Below, piece by piece: positions 19,076 through 27,758 of a stretch of DNA of 64,000 bases. Positions within the stretch are counted from its first letter, which is position 1, and each line of letters opens with the position of its first letter. The translations under genes and the position numbers were made by a program. Source of the stretch: Phenylobacterium aquaticum (GTDB lineage: Bacteria > Pseudomonadota > Alphaproteobacteria > Caulobacterales > Caulobacteraceae); the NCBI GenBank assembly GCA_947378305.1, contig CANCJJ010000005.1, positions 102,208-166,207 of the forward strand. The letters are read 5' to 3'. The notes under the pieces are model-generated. The model was not told the DNA's origin. It searched no databases and saw only the letters and a list, made by a program, of their open reading frames with translations.

Positions 19076-19279
19076 CTAGTTTTTTCCTCCCCGGTCCATC
19101 CAGGAGATAAGGGGCAGGATGGGCAGGCCCCAGGCCAGCCCGGTTACCGCAAAAAAGATCAGTTTCAGCGGACCTGCTTCGGGCAGAAGGTCAGCTATGG
19201 CCGTAACGAGCCAGATATAGCCAGCCAAGAAGGCCATAATGCCAAGGCCGCCAATGATTTTCCGAATACGAGGTGTCAT
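19076..19279 (-). CDS. DUF2842 small membrane protein
   Basis: 67 residues with two hydrophobic segments (GGLGIMAFLAGYIWLVTAIA and PLKLIFFAVTGLAWGLPILPL) and a positively charged start (MTPRIRKI). The start at 19279 matches the family; the longer frame from 19405 would overlap ctaA. Such proteins sit beside heme A synthase in other Caulobacterales. Function unknown. Confidence 0.8.
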   Translation of the reverse strand: MTPRIRKIIGGLGIMAFLAGYIWLVTAIADLLPEAGPLKLIFFAVTGLAWGLPILPLISWMDRGGKN

Positions 19280-19360
19280 GGGCAGACCTATAGGCCCTGG
19301 CCTGGCCCGCGTCACCTTTACATGGACGTCTGGGGTTAACTGAGTTAGCGGGAGGACACA

Positions 19361-20422
19361 TTGAAACGGGGCAGCTTCAGCGCCATGACGAGTGTTTCTA
19401 ATCAAGATCGTTCACGCCCCGTGGGGATCTGGCTTTTTTCCGTCGCGATACTGGTTCTGGCCATGGTTGTGGTCGGCGGGGCGACCCGACTGACCGGGTC
19501 CGGCCTGTCCATTACAGAATGGAAGCCGGTCACAGGGGCCATTCCGCCCATGTCCCCAGAGGCATGGATGGGGGAGTTTGAGCGCTACAAACAAATCCCC
19601 CAATACGTCCAGCTCAACAAGGGCATGAGCCTGGACGCCTTCAAGGGCATTTATTGGTGGGAGTGGTCCCACCGGTTTCTGGCCCGGACGGTCGGGGCCG
19701 CATTTGCCCTTCCCTTGATCTATTTTGGTTTGCGCCGGCAGATTCCCCGTCGGCTGCTGCTGCCCTGCATCACCCTGTTTGGACTTGGGGGTCTGCAAGG
19801 GGCAGTGGGATGGTGGATGGTCTCAAGCGGGCTTGATCATCGGGTGTCTGTCGCCCCTGAGCGTCTGATGACCCATCTGGGACTTGCCATGGCGCTCCTG
19901 GCCGCTTTGGTCTGGACGGGGCTTGAGGCTTGGGCCGGTCCCGCTCCGCGCTCAGCCCGCGGACGTTGGCACGCGGTGTCTATGGCTCTCCTGGTCGGGG
20001 TCTATATCCAGATCCTGCTTGGGGCCCTCGTGGCCGGAAATCATGCCGGGCTGGTCTATAATGACTGGCCCCTCATGAATGGTCGGCTGCTCCCAGACAA
20101 TTATTTTGGCGGCGACCTTTGGGGGACCCTTGCCCACAGTCTGGGGGCCGTCCAGCTGCACCACAGACTCACGGCCTATGGGCTGGTGATCGCGGGCCTT
20201 GTGGCTGTGGTTCAGGCACAGAAATCCGCGGTTCTGTCTGCCAACGCCAAGCGAATGGCTATTCTTCTGGGGGTGGCCCTTGGGCTGCAGTCCATGCTTG
20301 GCATAATTACCCTGGTCTCCCACGTGCCAATGGCGCTTGGAATGGCCCATCAAGTGGCGGCAGCGCTCGTCTTGTCGGTCGTGACCGGGTTTTTGTGGAT
20401 TGTGCGCAGGCAGCCAGGGTAA
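19361..20422 (+). CDS. ctaA: heme A synthase (COX15/CtaA)
   Basis: Inner-membrane enzyme that oxidises the C8 methyl group of heme O to give heme A for cytochrome aa3 oxidase. 353 residues, eight hydrophobic segments. Conserved pieces: VVGGATRLTGSGLSITEWKPVTG, YWWEWSHRFLARTVG and LHHRLTAYGL with heme-ligand histidines, and MAHQVAAALVL. The start is ambiguous: TTG at 19361 has GGAGG at good spacing, whereas ATG at 19385 gives the family-like MTSVSNQDRSRPV but a weaker ribosome site. Divergent from DUF2842. Confidence 0.95.
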   Translation: MKRGSFSAMTSVSNQDRSRPVGIWLFSVAILVLAMVVVGGATRLTGSGLSITEWKPVTGAIPPMSPEAWMGEFERYKQIPQYVQLNKGMSLDAFKGIYWWEWSHRFLARTVGAAFALPLIYFGLRRQIPRRLLLPCITLFGLGGLQGAVGWWMVSSGLDHRVSVAPERLMTHLGLAMALLAALVWTGLEAWAGPAPRSARGRWHAVSMALLVGVYIQILLGALVAGNHAGLVYNDWPLMNGRLLPDNYFGGDLWGTLAHSLGAVQLHHRLTAYGLVIAGLVAVVQAQKSAVLSANAKRMAILLGVALGLQSMLGIITLVSHVPMALGMAHQVAAALVLSVVTGFLWIVRRQPG

Positions 20423-20426
20423 TACG

Positions 20427-20442
20427 CGGTATTATAATACCG
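20427..20442. repeat. perfect 16-bp palindrome CGGTATTATAATACCG
   Basis: Lies five bases after the ctaA stop. It can fold only as a tight hairpin in RNA or act as a dimer-binding DNA site; there is no T-run after it. Confidence 0.85.
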
Positions 20443-20450
20443 TTATTGAG

Positions 20451-20473
20451 AAACCCTTGTAATCTAAGGGTTT
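20451..20473 (+). repeat. 8-bp inverted repeat AAACCCTT-N7-AAGGGTTT
   Basis: A perfect stem with a seven-base loop (GTAATCT) between ctaA and rplM. Without a U-tract it is not a classic terminator; with the palindrome eight bases upstream it marks the ctaA/rplM border. Confidence 0.8.
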
Positions 20474-20497
20474 GGAGCTAAATCTCATCATAGTTAG

Positions 20498-20526
20498 TTG
20501 ACTTCAGGAGAGGGGTGCCTTAATCC
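20498..20526 (+). promoter_or_regulatory. possible rplM-rpsI promoter
   Basis: TTGACT, exactly 17 bases, TAATCC; the expected transcript start would leave a leader of about 45 bases before the rplM start codon. Judged by eye. Confidence 0.4.
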
Positions 20527-20578
20527 CCGCGCTTCTTGTTACGGGCCTCGCCTGTGCGCCAATTAATGGACTGATCCC

Positions 20579-21052
20579 ATGATGAAGACGACGGCTTCTC
20601 TGAAGCCTGCCGACGTCGAGAAGAAGTGGATTGTGATCGACGCCGAGAACGCCGTTGTGGGCCGCCTCGCCACGTTCATCGCCAACCGTCTTCGCGGCAA
20701 GCATCGGCCTGACTACACCCCGCACGTTGACTGCGGCGACTTCGTTGTCGTTGTGAATGCCGACAAGGTTAAGTTCACCGGCCGCAAACTGGAACAGAAG
20801 ACCTATTACTGGCACACCGGTCACCCGGGCGGCATCAAGGAACGGACTGCGGACAAGATCCTCAGCGGTCGTTTCCCGGAACGCGTCCTTGAAAAGGCCG
20901 TTGAGCGCATGCTCCCCAAGGAAAGCCCCCTGGCGCGCAAGCAGATGACGCACCTGCGCATCTACAACAGCGCAGAGCACCCGCATGAAGCCCAGAACCC
21001 TGAGGTCATCGCCTTCGGCGCAATGAACTCCAAGAACCTGCGGAGCAAGTAA
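20579..21052 (+). CDS. rplM: 50S ribosomal protein L13
   Basis: Early-assembly large-subunit protein. 157 residues: [50 protein letters not shown] spans the family N-terminal half, followed by [10 protein letters not shown] and the [35 protein letters not shown] tail. Two ATG codons in tandem (20579, 20582); either could start. Five bases separate it from rpsI. Confidence 0.98.
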   Translation: MMKTTASLKPADVEKKWIVIDAENAVVGRLATFIANRLRGKHRPDYTPHVDCGDFVVVVNADKVKFTGRKLEQKTYYWHTGHPGGIKERTADKILSGRFPERVLEKAVERMLPKESPLARKQMTHLRIYNSAEHPHEAQNPEVIAFGAMNSKNLRSK

Positions 21053-21057
21053 TCCAC

Positions 21058-21543
21058 ATGTCAGACGCTCCCGCCCCCACTGGGTTCGACGCCCTGCAGA
21101 GCATGTCGTCAAACCCGCAGCCCGATGCGGTTGTTCACGTCCGCAAGGTCGATGCCCAGGGTCGCGCCTATGCGACCGGCAAGCGCAAGAACGCAGTCGC
21201 TCGCGTTTGGATCAAGCCCGGCAAGGGGCAGATCACGATCAATGGCCGAGATCAGACCATCTATTTTGCGCGTCCGGTTCTGCGGATGATGATTGCCCAG
21301 CCTCTGGAAGTGACCGACCGTCTCGGCCAGTTCGATGTGGTCGTCACGGTTCTTGGTTCTGGCCTGTCCGGTCAAGCCGGTGCCATCCGCCACGGGATTT
21401 CCAAGGCTCTGACCTATTTTGAACCCGGTCTTCGCCCGGTCCTGAAGCCGCACGGTTTCCTGACCCGCGATAGCCGAGTTGTTGAGCGTAAGAAGTACGG
21501 CAAGGCCAAGGCCCGCCGTAGCTTCCAGTTCTCGAAGCGTTAA
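21058..21543 (+). CDS. rpsI: 30S ribosomal protein S9
   Basis: 161 residues. About 30 extra N-terminal residues precede the conserved core [27 protein letters not shown], and the C terminus [17 protein letters not shown] is the tail that reaches the P-site tRNA. Cotranscribed with rplM and closed by an intrinsic terminator. Confidence 0.98.
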   Translation: MSDAPAPTGFDALQSMSSNPQPDAVVHVRKVDAQGRAYATGKRKNAVARVWIKPGKGQITINGRDQTIYFARPVLRMMIAQPLEVTDRLGQFDVVVTVLGSGLSGQAGAIRHGISKALTYFEPGLRPVLKPHGFLTRDSRVVERKKYGKAKARRSFQFSKR

Positions 21544-21570
21544 GCGCGCGATTTCTATCGCGTTTGCAAG

Positions 21571-21601
21571 GGGCGCTTCGGGAAACCGGAGCGCCCTTTT
21601 T
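21571..21601 (+). terminator. intrinsic terminator of rplM-rpsI
   Basis: Stem GGGCGCTTCGG / CCGGAGCGCCC (11 bp, one G-U) with a GAAA tetraloop, then five T. It ends only 33 bases before argC. Confidence 0.93.
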
Positions 21602-21634
21602 GCGATCTGTCCCATGGCATTTGGGAGTCTGGCC

Positions 21635-22603
21635 ATGTCACATACGGTATTCATTGACGGCGAAGCCGGTACAACCGGCCTGCAAATCCGGCAGAGACTT
21701 GCTGGTCGAACCGATATTGAACTGGTGTCCATTGATCCTGAGCGGCGCAAGGACGCGCGTGCACGGGCGGAATTGCTCAACGGGGTCGACATCGCCATCC
21801 TGTGTTTGCCGGACGATGGTGCCCGGGAGGCGGTAAGCCTGATCACCAATCCAGCCGTGACGGTCATCGATCCCTCGACGGCCCATCGGACGGACCCAAG
21901 CTGGGCCTATGGATTTCCCGAAATGGCTCCCGGGCAAAGGGAGCGTATTCGCCAGTCCAGGCGCATTACCAACCCAGGGTGCTGGTCCACAGGGTTTATC
22001 GGGCTCATGTCCCCTCTGGTTCGTGCGGGACTTATCCCTGCGGACTGGCCCGTGAGCGTGCATGGCATATCGGGGTATTCTGGCGGCGGACGTGGGCTCA
22101 TCGAAGAATTCGAGCGGGAGCCTGACAAGGATGTCTTCAGAGGATACGGGCTGAACCTCGCCCACAAGCACCTTCCGGAAATGGCCGCCTATACGGGGCT
22201 GGCTCATAGTCCGATATTTTCGCCAGCGGTCGGGAGATATGCGCAAGGCATGCTTGTTGAGGTTCCGCTTCCGCTGTGGGCCCTGCCAGGGCGTCCAAGC
22301 CATGAGGCGCTGCGGGACATCTTGGCAGAGTCTTATCAGGGCGAAAGCTTCGTCAAGGTCGCGGACGCCCCGGATTGTGAGGCCCTTCAGGCTGCCCGAT
22401 CTGGTGCGGCGGGCTATGTCCATGACCTGGACCCGGAGTCCTTGAACGGAACCAACCAGATGCATCTCTATGTCTTTGGCAACCAGGCCCGCGGTGAGGC
22501 CAGGCTGGTGGCCCTGCTGGATAATCTGGGCAAGGGGGCGTCCGGTGCCGCCGTGCAAAACCTAAACCTTAGGCTGGGTCTGGCTGAATCTACCGGCCTG
22601 TGA
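21635..22603 (+). CDS. argC: N-acetyl-gamma-glutamyl-phosphate reductase, type 2
   Basis: NADPH-dependent third step of arginine synthesis. 322 residues, the short type-2 form. HTVFIDGEAGTTGLQIRQRL is the nucleotide site, TNPGCWSTGFIGLMSPLV holds the active-site cysteine (near residue 116), and LAHKHLPEM the catalytic histidine. The start at 21635 follows GGGAG by eight bases; the frame is open upstream into rpsI, but that part is not argC-like and contains the rpsI terminator. Confidence 0.95.
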   Translation: MSHTVFIDGEAGTTGLQIRQRLAGRTDIELVSIDPERRKDARARAELLNGVDIAILCLPDDGAREAVSLITNPAVTVIDPSTAHRTDPSWAYGFPEMAPGQRERIRQSRRITNPGCWSTGFIGLMSPLVRAGLIPADWPVSVHGISGYSGGGRGLIEEFEREPDKDVFRGYGLNLAHKHLPEMAAYTGLAHSPIFSPAVGRYAQGMLVEVPLPLWALPGRPSHEALRDILAESYQGESFVKVADAPDCEALQAARSGAAGYVHDLDPESLNGTNQMHLYVFGNQARGEARLVALLDNLGKGASGAAVQNLNLRLGLAESTGL

Positions 22604-22642
22604 CTATGATTTGGTCGGACACGAACAGGGGCGGGTGATGTG

Positions 22643-23134
22643 ATGGATCAGACTGACAAGATGACACGTCGCGGTCTCCTGGGCGGGCTTTCCCTGGCAG
22701 CCCTATTACCAAGCTCTGTCCTGGCCGCTGACCTCTATGCGAACACGGTTTGGCGGACGATGAGCGATGCTGAGTGGCGTCGCCGCCTTCCCCGGGATGC
22801 CTACCAGATCCTGCGTCATGAGGACACGGAACGACCCTTCACAAGCCCGCTTCTGAACGAGCATCGTAGCGGGCGATTTGTCTGTATTGGCTGTGACCTG
22901 CCCCTGTTCAACTCGACGGCAAAGTACGACAGCGGTACAGGCTGGCCGAGTTTCTGGGAGGCGATCCCTGGCTCCATCGGCCGGAAGCCGGATTATGCCC
23001 TGGGTGTGCTCAGGACCGAGTATCACTGTGCCCGTTGCCTGGGCCATCATGGCCACGTTTTCAATGACGGTCCGCGACCATCCGGCCTGCGGTACTGCAA
23101 TAATGGATGGGCGCTCAAGTTTGTTCCGGTTTAG
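22643..23134 (+). CDS. msrB: exported peptide-methionine (R)-S-oxide reductase
   Basis: Reduces the R form of methionine sulfoxide in proteins. 163 residues from the ATG (a GTG one codon earlier is also open). The first 30 residues are a twin-arginine-type signal: MTRRGLLGGLSLAALLPSSVLAA. The domain has RHEDTERPFTSPL, the zinc pairs CIGC and CARC, SGTGWPSFWEAI and the catalytic cysteine in LRYCNNGWALKF near residue 151. Export implies repair of periplasmic proteins, inferred from the signal. Confidence 0.92.
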   Translation: MDQTDKMTRRGLLGGLSLAALLPSSVLAADLYANTVWRTMSDAEWRRRLPRDAYQILRHEDTERPFTSPLLNEHRSGRFVCIGCDLPLFNSTAKYDSGTGWPSFWEAIPGSIGRKPDYALGVLRTEYHCARCLGHHGHVFNDGPRPSGLRYCNNGWALKFVPV

Positions 23135-23993
23135 CCTTGGTCTCCTTTCACTTTTCCTTTGTCTGACGCTTCAGGCCTGTGCGGCCCCTCGTGCGGACCT
23201 GGATGCGGACCGGATGGGGCGCACGGTCGTTGATGCGGTCCAGCGTGCGGACTGGGCTCAGATCGACCGCTCAATCACGCCTGGCTTTATGGCGGCGTCA
23301 GATCACGCCGATCGGATCGAGTTTGCCCGGACAGCCTTTCCGGCAGACCCTCCCTGGTCGATTAAGTTGCTGGCTTCAAGCATGGCTGGCGACGGCGAAA
23401 AGGTCCCCGCTCAGGCGCGGCTGAATTATCTTTATACTTTTGCCCAATCCCGGCTGGTGATTGACCTCGCGGTTGATCAGGTCGGCTGGCAGAAGGTCTA
23501 CGACATGGGCCCTGGCCGCCCGCCCTTTCGGACTGCTGTCGTCGAGGCCAAGCCATCTAAGCCTGCGGAAGGCGCGCGGCGCTACACCATCGCGAAGGTT
23601 TATAAGCTGGCATCGATCCAGGTCACGCCCGTGAGGGTCGAAGATGTGGCCGCCAGTCGCTTTCCGGGGCCGCCAAAGGCCCTCACAAACTGGACTTTTC
23701 TTGGGCTGATCTTCCTCGTACCGGGTGTCATGGTGGCATCGGCCATAGCAGTCCTGCGGGCTCGCGGCCTTGGATACAAGCCGTTTTGGGCTCTGCTTTG
23801 CTTTGTCGCGGTCGGTTCCGTTTGGCTGGACTGGACCCAGTGTCGTTTCGGCTCCGGCTGGTCCATTGCCTTGATTGGCACCGGTTGGGACCGGGGGCCT
23901 TCCCCCCTGTCGCCCTGGATGTTCCAGTTCAGCTGGCCCCTTGGCAGTGCGCTGGTCTGGCTAAGACTCGCCCTGCTGCGGCTCAGGACTTGA
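23103..23993 (+). CDS. putative lipoprotein with C-terminal membrane segments, unknown function
   Basis: 296 residues if started at the ATG at 23103, which lies inside the last 32 bases of msrB. The N terminus (LGLLSLFLCLTLQACAAP) ends in a lipobox-like LQAC. Residues ~30-175 form a soluble domain without a motif I recognise; after it come hydrophobic segments (NWTFLGLIFLVPGVMVASAIAVL, PFWALLCFVAVGSVWLDW and a final WPLGSALVWLRLALLRL). A lipidated N terminus plus C-terminal membrane spans is unusual. It is translationally coupled to msrB and convergent with phaC (11-base overlap). Confidence 0.65.
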   Translation: MDGRSSLFRFSLGLLSLFLCLTLQACAAPRADLDADRMGRTVVDAVQRADWAQIDRSITPGFMAASDHADRIEFARTAFPADPPWSIKLLASSMAGDGEKVPAQARLNYLYTFAQSRLVIDLAVDQVGWQKVYDMGPGRPPFRTAVVEAKPSKPAEGARRYTIAKVYKLASIQVTPVRVEDVAASRFPGPPKALTNWTFLGLIFLVPGVMVASAIAVLRARGLGYKPFWALLCFVAVGSVWLDWTQCRFGSGWSIALIGTGWDRGPSPLSPWMFQFSWPLGSALVWLRLALLRLRT

Positions 23994-25893
23994 CCTTCAC
24001 ATAGCTGCCCGGTGCATCCTCAATCGGGGGCAGGGGGCCCTTTGACGGGTCTCGGGCGGGGATCATTTTTCCAGACCTCCGGGACAGCCATGTCGCCCAA
24101 TGTGGCCACCAGGACCCGGGGTGCTCCACAGCCCCTTCGCGCCAGGCCTCAAGGGTTTCCGGCAGGGCGTCATTGGTCCAGTGCTGGTACTTGTTTGCAG
24201 CAGGATGATTGATGACACCTGCGATATGGCCGGAGCCTGACTGGGTAAAGGTCACCGGGCCACCAAACAAACCTGCCCCGCGATAGACTGACCGGGCGGG
24301 GGCAATATGGTCCTCCTTTGAGGACTGGACATAGATCGGAGTCTTGACCTTCGAAAGGTCGAGCTGAATGTCGTCCAGAACCAGCTTCCCGCGGGCCAGA
24401 GCATTCTCGCCATAAAATTTCCGGAGGTAGAACATATGTAGGGTCTTGGGCATCCGGGTCTGGTCGGAGTTCCAGAACAGGAGGTCGAAAGGCTTTGGCT
24501 CCTTGCCCATCAGGTAGTTGTTCACAAAGAACGACCAGATCAGGTCATTGGAGCGCAGGGCGTTGAAGGTGTCGGACATGGCCTGACCGGAGAGGACACC
24601 CCCCGCCGCGTCCATCTGCTGCTCAAGTGACTTCAGCCAGTCCTCATTGGTGAAGAGCAGGAGGTCACCTGCCTCCGTGAAATCCTGTTGCGCGGCGAAG
24701 AATGTGGCCGAGGCAATCCGCTCATCGCCAGTCGCCGCCATGTGAGCCAGGGTGGCCGAAAGCAGGGTCCCGCCGATGCAATAGCCCACCGTATTAATGC
24801 GGGTGACGCCAGCCTGCTTCATGGCGGCCTCTGTCCCCTCATAGATTCCCTGTCGCATGTAGTCCGCAAAGGTCTTGGTGGCCAGCTGTGGGTCTGGGTT
24901 GACCCATGAGGCGACAAAGACCGTGAAGCCCTGATCTGTGAGCCACCGGATCATCGAGTTTTCCGGGCGCAGGTCGAGGATATAGAACTTGTTTATCCAG
25001 GGCGGAAAAATGAGCAGTGGGATTTCATGGACTTGCTCGGTCGTCGGGGTGAATTGCAGTAGCTGGATAATTTCGTTCTGGAATACGACCTTGCCGGGGG
25101 CGGTCGCAACGTTTTCCCCGATTTTGAACATTTCATAGTCGGTCTGGCTGATCGCCAACTGACCGTCACCCCGCTCCAGGTCGGCCGCAAAATTCTCCAT
25201 GCCCCTGAGCAGGCTCTCGCCCCGTGTTGCGACAGCTTCCCGCAAGGCTGCAGGATTTGAGGCCAGGAAGTTTGTGGGAGAGAAGGCGTCGGTGAGCATG
25301 TGCATGAAGAACTCGACCCGACGCTTGGTCATGGGGTCGACATCATCCACCTCGCTGACCAGCCCATTCAGCCAGTTCGCCCCAATGAGGTAGGATTGTT
25401 TGATCACGTCAAAGACGGGATTATCGGTCCATTCCGGGTCCAGGAACCGCTTGTCACCCGGCTTTGGGGTTACAGGCGGCTGGCCAGGTTCACCAGATGC
25501 GCGCCGGGCTGCGAATTGCCACAAGTTCATATAGCTCTGGAAAAGGTCCGCCTGGGCCTTGACCAGTCGTGTGGGCTGACTGGCAAGCTTTCCCATGACA
25601 TCCGAGAGCGCTGGAGCGACATGGAAGGGGTCCGGCGACAGGGCTGCGGGACGATCCGCCTGACGCAGGGCGGCTTCTGCGACCAGGCCCTGCGCGGTCA
25701 GGGCTGCCCGCGCAAGATTGGCCGACATGACTTCGATGGCTTGCAGGTGATCAGCGGAAAGGTCGATCTGGCCGTTTTTATGCGGCTGGGGTTCGGCCTG
25801 GCTGACTTTTTTCACAGCCTCACCCACCGCCTTTTTGCGGGGCGTCGGCTTGGTCTTGCCGGACTTTGACGGCTTGGCGTCGGCTACAGTCAT
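23983..25893 (-). CDS. phaC: class I poly(3-hydroxyalkanoate) synthase
   Basis: Polymerises 3-hydroxyacyl-CoA into storage granules. 636 residues: a lysine-rich, probably disordered N terminus of about 40 residues, then the PHA-synthase N domain and an alpha/beta hydrolase domain. The lipase-like box GYCIGGT carries the catalytic cysteine (near 371); the aspartate is in QSSKEDHIAPARS and the histidine in SGSGHIAGVINHP. The monomer enzymes phaA/phaB and phasins are not nearby. Divergent from the next lipoprotein gene. Confidence 0.97.
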   Translation of the reverse strand: MTVADAKPSKSGKTKPTPRKKAVGEAVKKVSQAEPQPHKNGQIDLSADHLQAIEVMSANLARAALTAQGLVAEAALRQADRPAALSPDPFHVAPALSDVMGKLASQPTRLVKAQADLFQSYMNLWQFAARRASGEPGQPPVTPKPGDKRFLDPEWTDNPVFDVIKQSYLIGANWLNGLVSEVDDVDPMTKRRVEFFMHMLTDAFSPTNFLASNPAALREAVATRGESLLRGMENFAADLERGDGQLAISQTDYEMFKIGENVATAPGKVVFQNEIIQLLQFTPTTEQVHEIPLLIFPPWINKFYILDLRPENSMIRWLTDQGFTVFVASWVNPDPQLATKTFADYMRQGIYEGTEAAMKQAGVTRINTVGYCIGGTLLSATLAHMAATGDERIASATFFAAQQDFTEAGDLLLFTNEDWLKSLEQQMDAAGGVLSGQAMSDTFNALRSNDLIWSFFVNNYLMGKEPKPFDLLFWNSDQTRMPKTLHMFYLRKFYGENALARGKLVLDDIQLDLSKVKTPIYVQSSKEDHIAPARSVYRGAGLFGGPVTFTQSGSGHIAGVINHPAANKYQHWTNDALPETLEAWREGAVEHPGSWWPHWATWLSRRSGKMIPARDPSKGPLPPIEDAPGSYVKVKS

Positions 25894-25971
25894 AGCGTTC
25901 GTCCTCTTTGGAGGGGGTGTTTACCTACGCACTTCCGTTACGACCCATCATGGCATAAGATTGAGGTGTAA

Positions 25972-26427
25972 ATGAATGCTCATAATCGTCTTTTCTTGAT
26001 CCATAAAGCTGAAGGCAAGTTCGGCCTTGTTTTGGTGTGCTTTGCCCTGGGGGGCTGCGCCCTGAACACGGCCCCTGCGCGTTCAGCAGCAGGAGATGGC
26101 AGTCCGATTCAGGCCGAGATGGCCCGCATTGAAAAGACGCCGGGCAAGTTTCCTGAGTTTGCTGACTTTCCCAAGGCTCCCGCCAATGTGCGGCCGCTCA
26201 AGTCCTGGGGCGTCTCTGCCGGGCAGATTGCCGATGCTGCCCATCAGCTCGAGCGCTTAACGGCCCCGGAGACCTGGTCGCTTGCCGACACAGATCGCTT
26301 CCTCAGTCAGACCCTTGCCATGGCCGCACCAAAGGCGAGCGGCCTTGCGGCGACTACGGCAGAAACAGAGGCCTTCGTGCGCGATATGCGGGCACGAGCT
26401 ACACCGCCTCCGCCGCCCAAAAGATAG
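25972..26427 (+). CDS. putative lipoprotein, unknown function
   Basis: 151 residues. Signal peptide ending in a lipobox (FALGGC, Cys near residue 29). The mature part begins after a Ser/Ala linker with MARIEKTPGKFPEFADFPKAPANVRP and ends in a run of prolines and KR. No recognisable domain. GAGGTG precedes the ATG. Divergent from phaC with 78 bases between. Confidence 0.7.
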   Translation: MNAHNRLFLIHKAEGKFGLVLVCFALGGCALNTAPARSAAGDGSPIQAEMARIEKTPGKFPEFADFPKAPANVRPLKSWGVSAGQIADAAHQLERLTAPETWSLADTDRFLSQTLAMAAPKASGLAATTAETEAFVRDMRARATPPPPPKR

Positions 26428-26537
26428 GGCCTGCGGGGGCTTAATCGTTTAACTAGCTTGGCGAGACTCCCTTCGGGAGATATGCCGGGTCTGTCCTCCG
26501 CTCCCCAAAGCTGCAGGGCTTGCAGCACGAGCTTTTC

Positions 26538-27758
26538 ATGACACCTGAATTCCACAGAATACGCCGACTTCCGCCCTACGTCTTTGAGGAAGTGAACCGC
26601 ATCAAGGCGCGCCTGCGCGCCGAGGGCGTTGACATCATTGATTTCGGCATGGGCAATCCAGACATGCCGACGCCGAAGCATATTGTCGACAAGCTCATTG
26701 AGACCGCACGTGATCCCAAGGCAGGGCGCTATTCGGCCTCCAAAGGGATTGTCGGCCTGCGCAAGGCTATGGCTGGCTATTACGAGCGCCGCTATGGCGT
26801 GAAGCTCAACCCCGATACCGAAGTCATTGCGACCCTGGGCTCGAAGGAGGGGTTCGCCAATCTCGCTCAGGCGCTCACGGCTCCCGGCGACGTCATTATC
26901 TGCCCAAACCCCGCCTATCCGATCCATGCCTATGGTTTCATCATGGCAGGTGGCGTGATCCGCCACGTCCCGGCGCTTTCGCCGGAGGAATACCTGTCCG
27001 GTATCAGCCGTGCGGTTAAGCACTCGGCGCCACCGCCCAGCGTCCTGATCTTGTCCTATCCCTCAAATCCTACCGCCCAGTGGGTGGATCTGGACTTCTA
27101 TCGCGAGGCCGTCGCCCTGGCCCGCAAGCATGACATGCTGGTCCTGTCGGACATTGCCTATTCAGAAATCTACTTCGACGACAATCCGCCGCCCTCCATC
27201 CTTCAGGTCGAGGGGGCAAAGGAGATCGCCGTTGAGGTCAATTCCCTGTCGAAGACCTATGCCATGGCCGGTTGGCGCGTCGGCATGGTGGTTGGCAATG
27301 AACGGATGTGCGCAGCCTTGGCCCGGGTGAAGTCCTATCTGGACTACGGTGCCTATACGCCGATCCAGGTGGCTGCCGCTGCCGCCTTGAATGGTCCCCA
27401 GGATTGCGTCGCGGAAATCCGCGCGACCTATAAGAGCCGCAGGGACACCCTGGTTGAATCCATGCACCGGGCCGGGTGGGACATACCCTCTCCACCCGCC
27501 TCCATGTTTGCCTGGGCACCGCTTCCCGAGCCCTATCGCGAGGCCGGGTCTATGTTGTTTGCCAAGCTGCTCATTGAGGAGGCCGGGGTTGCCGTGGCTC
27601 CTGGCGTTGCCTTTGGCGAGTATGGGGAAGGCTATGTCCGTATTGGCCTCGTAGAGAACGAGAACCGAATTCGTCAGGCGGCACGGAATGTGAAAAAGTT
27701 TCTGGCCAATTCTGACGAAATCCTGGCGCGGGCCCGGGCCGCGATGGTGACACCATGA
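26538..27758 (+). CDS. class I/II aminotransferase, alanine transaminase (AlaC) type
   Basis: PLP enzyme of 406 residues. N terminus MTPEFHRIRRLPPYVFEEVNRIKARLRAEG followed by IDFGMGNPDMPTPKHI is typical of the AlaC/YfdZ-like and LL-diaminopimelate aminotransferase group. The PLP lysine lies in VNSLSKTYAMAGWRVG; SYPSNPTAQW and VRIGLVENENRIRQA bind cofactor and substrate carboxylate. The start at 26538 fits the family; a TTG at 26520 is possible. It is translationally coupled by ATGA to homoserine dehydrogenase, so a role in alanine or aspartate-family metabolism is likely; substrate not certain. Confidence 0.9.
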   Translation: MTPEFHRIRRLPPYVFEEVNRIKARLRAEGVDIIDFGMGNPDMPTPKHIVDKLIETARDPKAGRYSASKGIVGLRKAMAGYYERRYGVKLNPDTEVIATLGSKEGFANLAQALTAPGDVIICPNPAYPIHAYGFIMAGGVIRHVPALSPEEYLSGISRAVKHSAPPPSVLILSYPSNPTAQWVDLDFYREAVALARKHDMLVLSDIAYSEIYFDDNPPPSILQVEGAKEIAVEVNSLSKTYAMAGWRVGMVVGNERMCAALARVKSYLDYGAYTPIQVAAAAALNGPQDCVAEIRATYKSRRDTLVESMHRAGWDIPSPPASMFAWAPLPEPYREAGSMLFAKLLIEEAGVAVAPGVAFGEYGEGYVRIGLVENENRIRQAARNVKKFLANSDEILARARAAMVTP

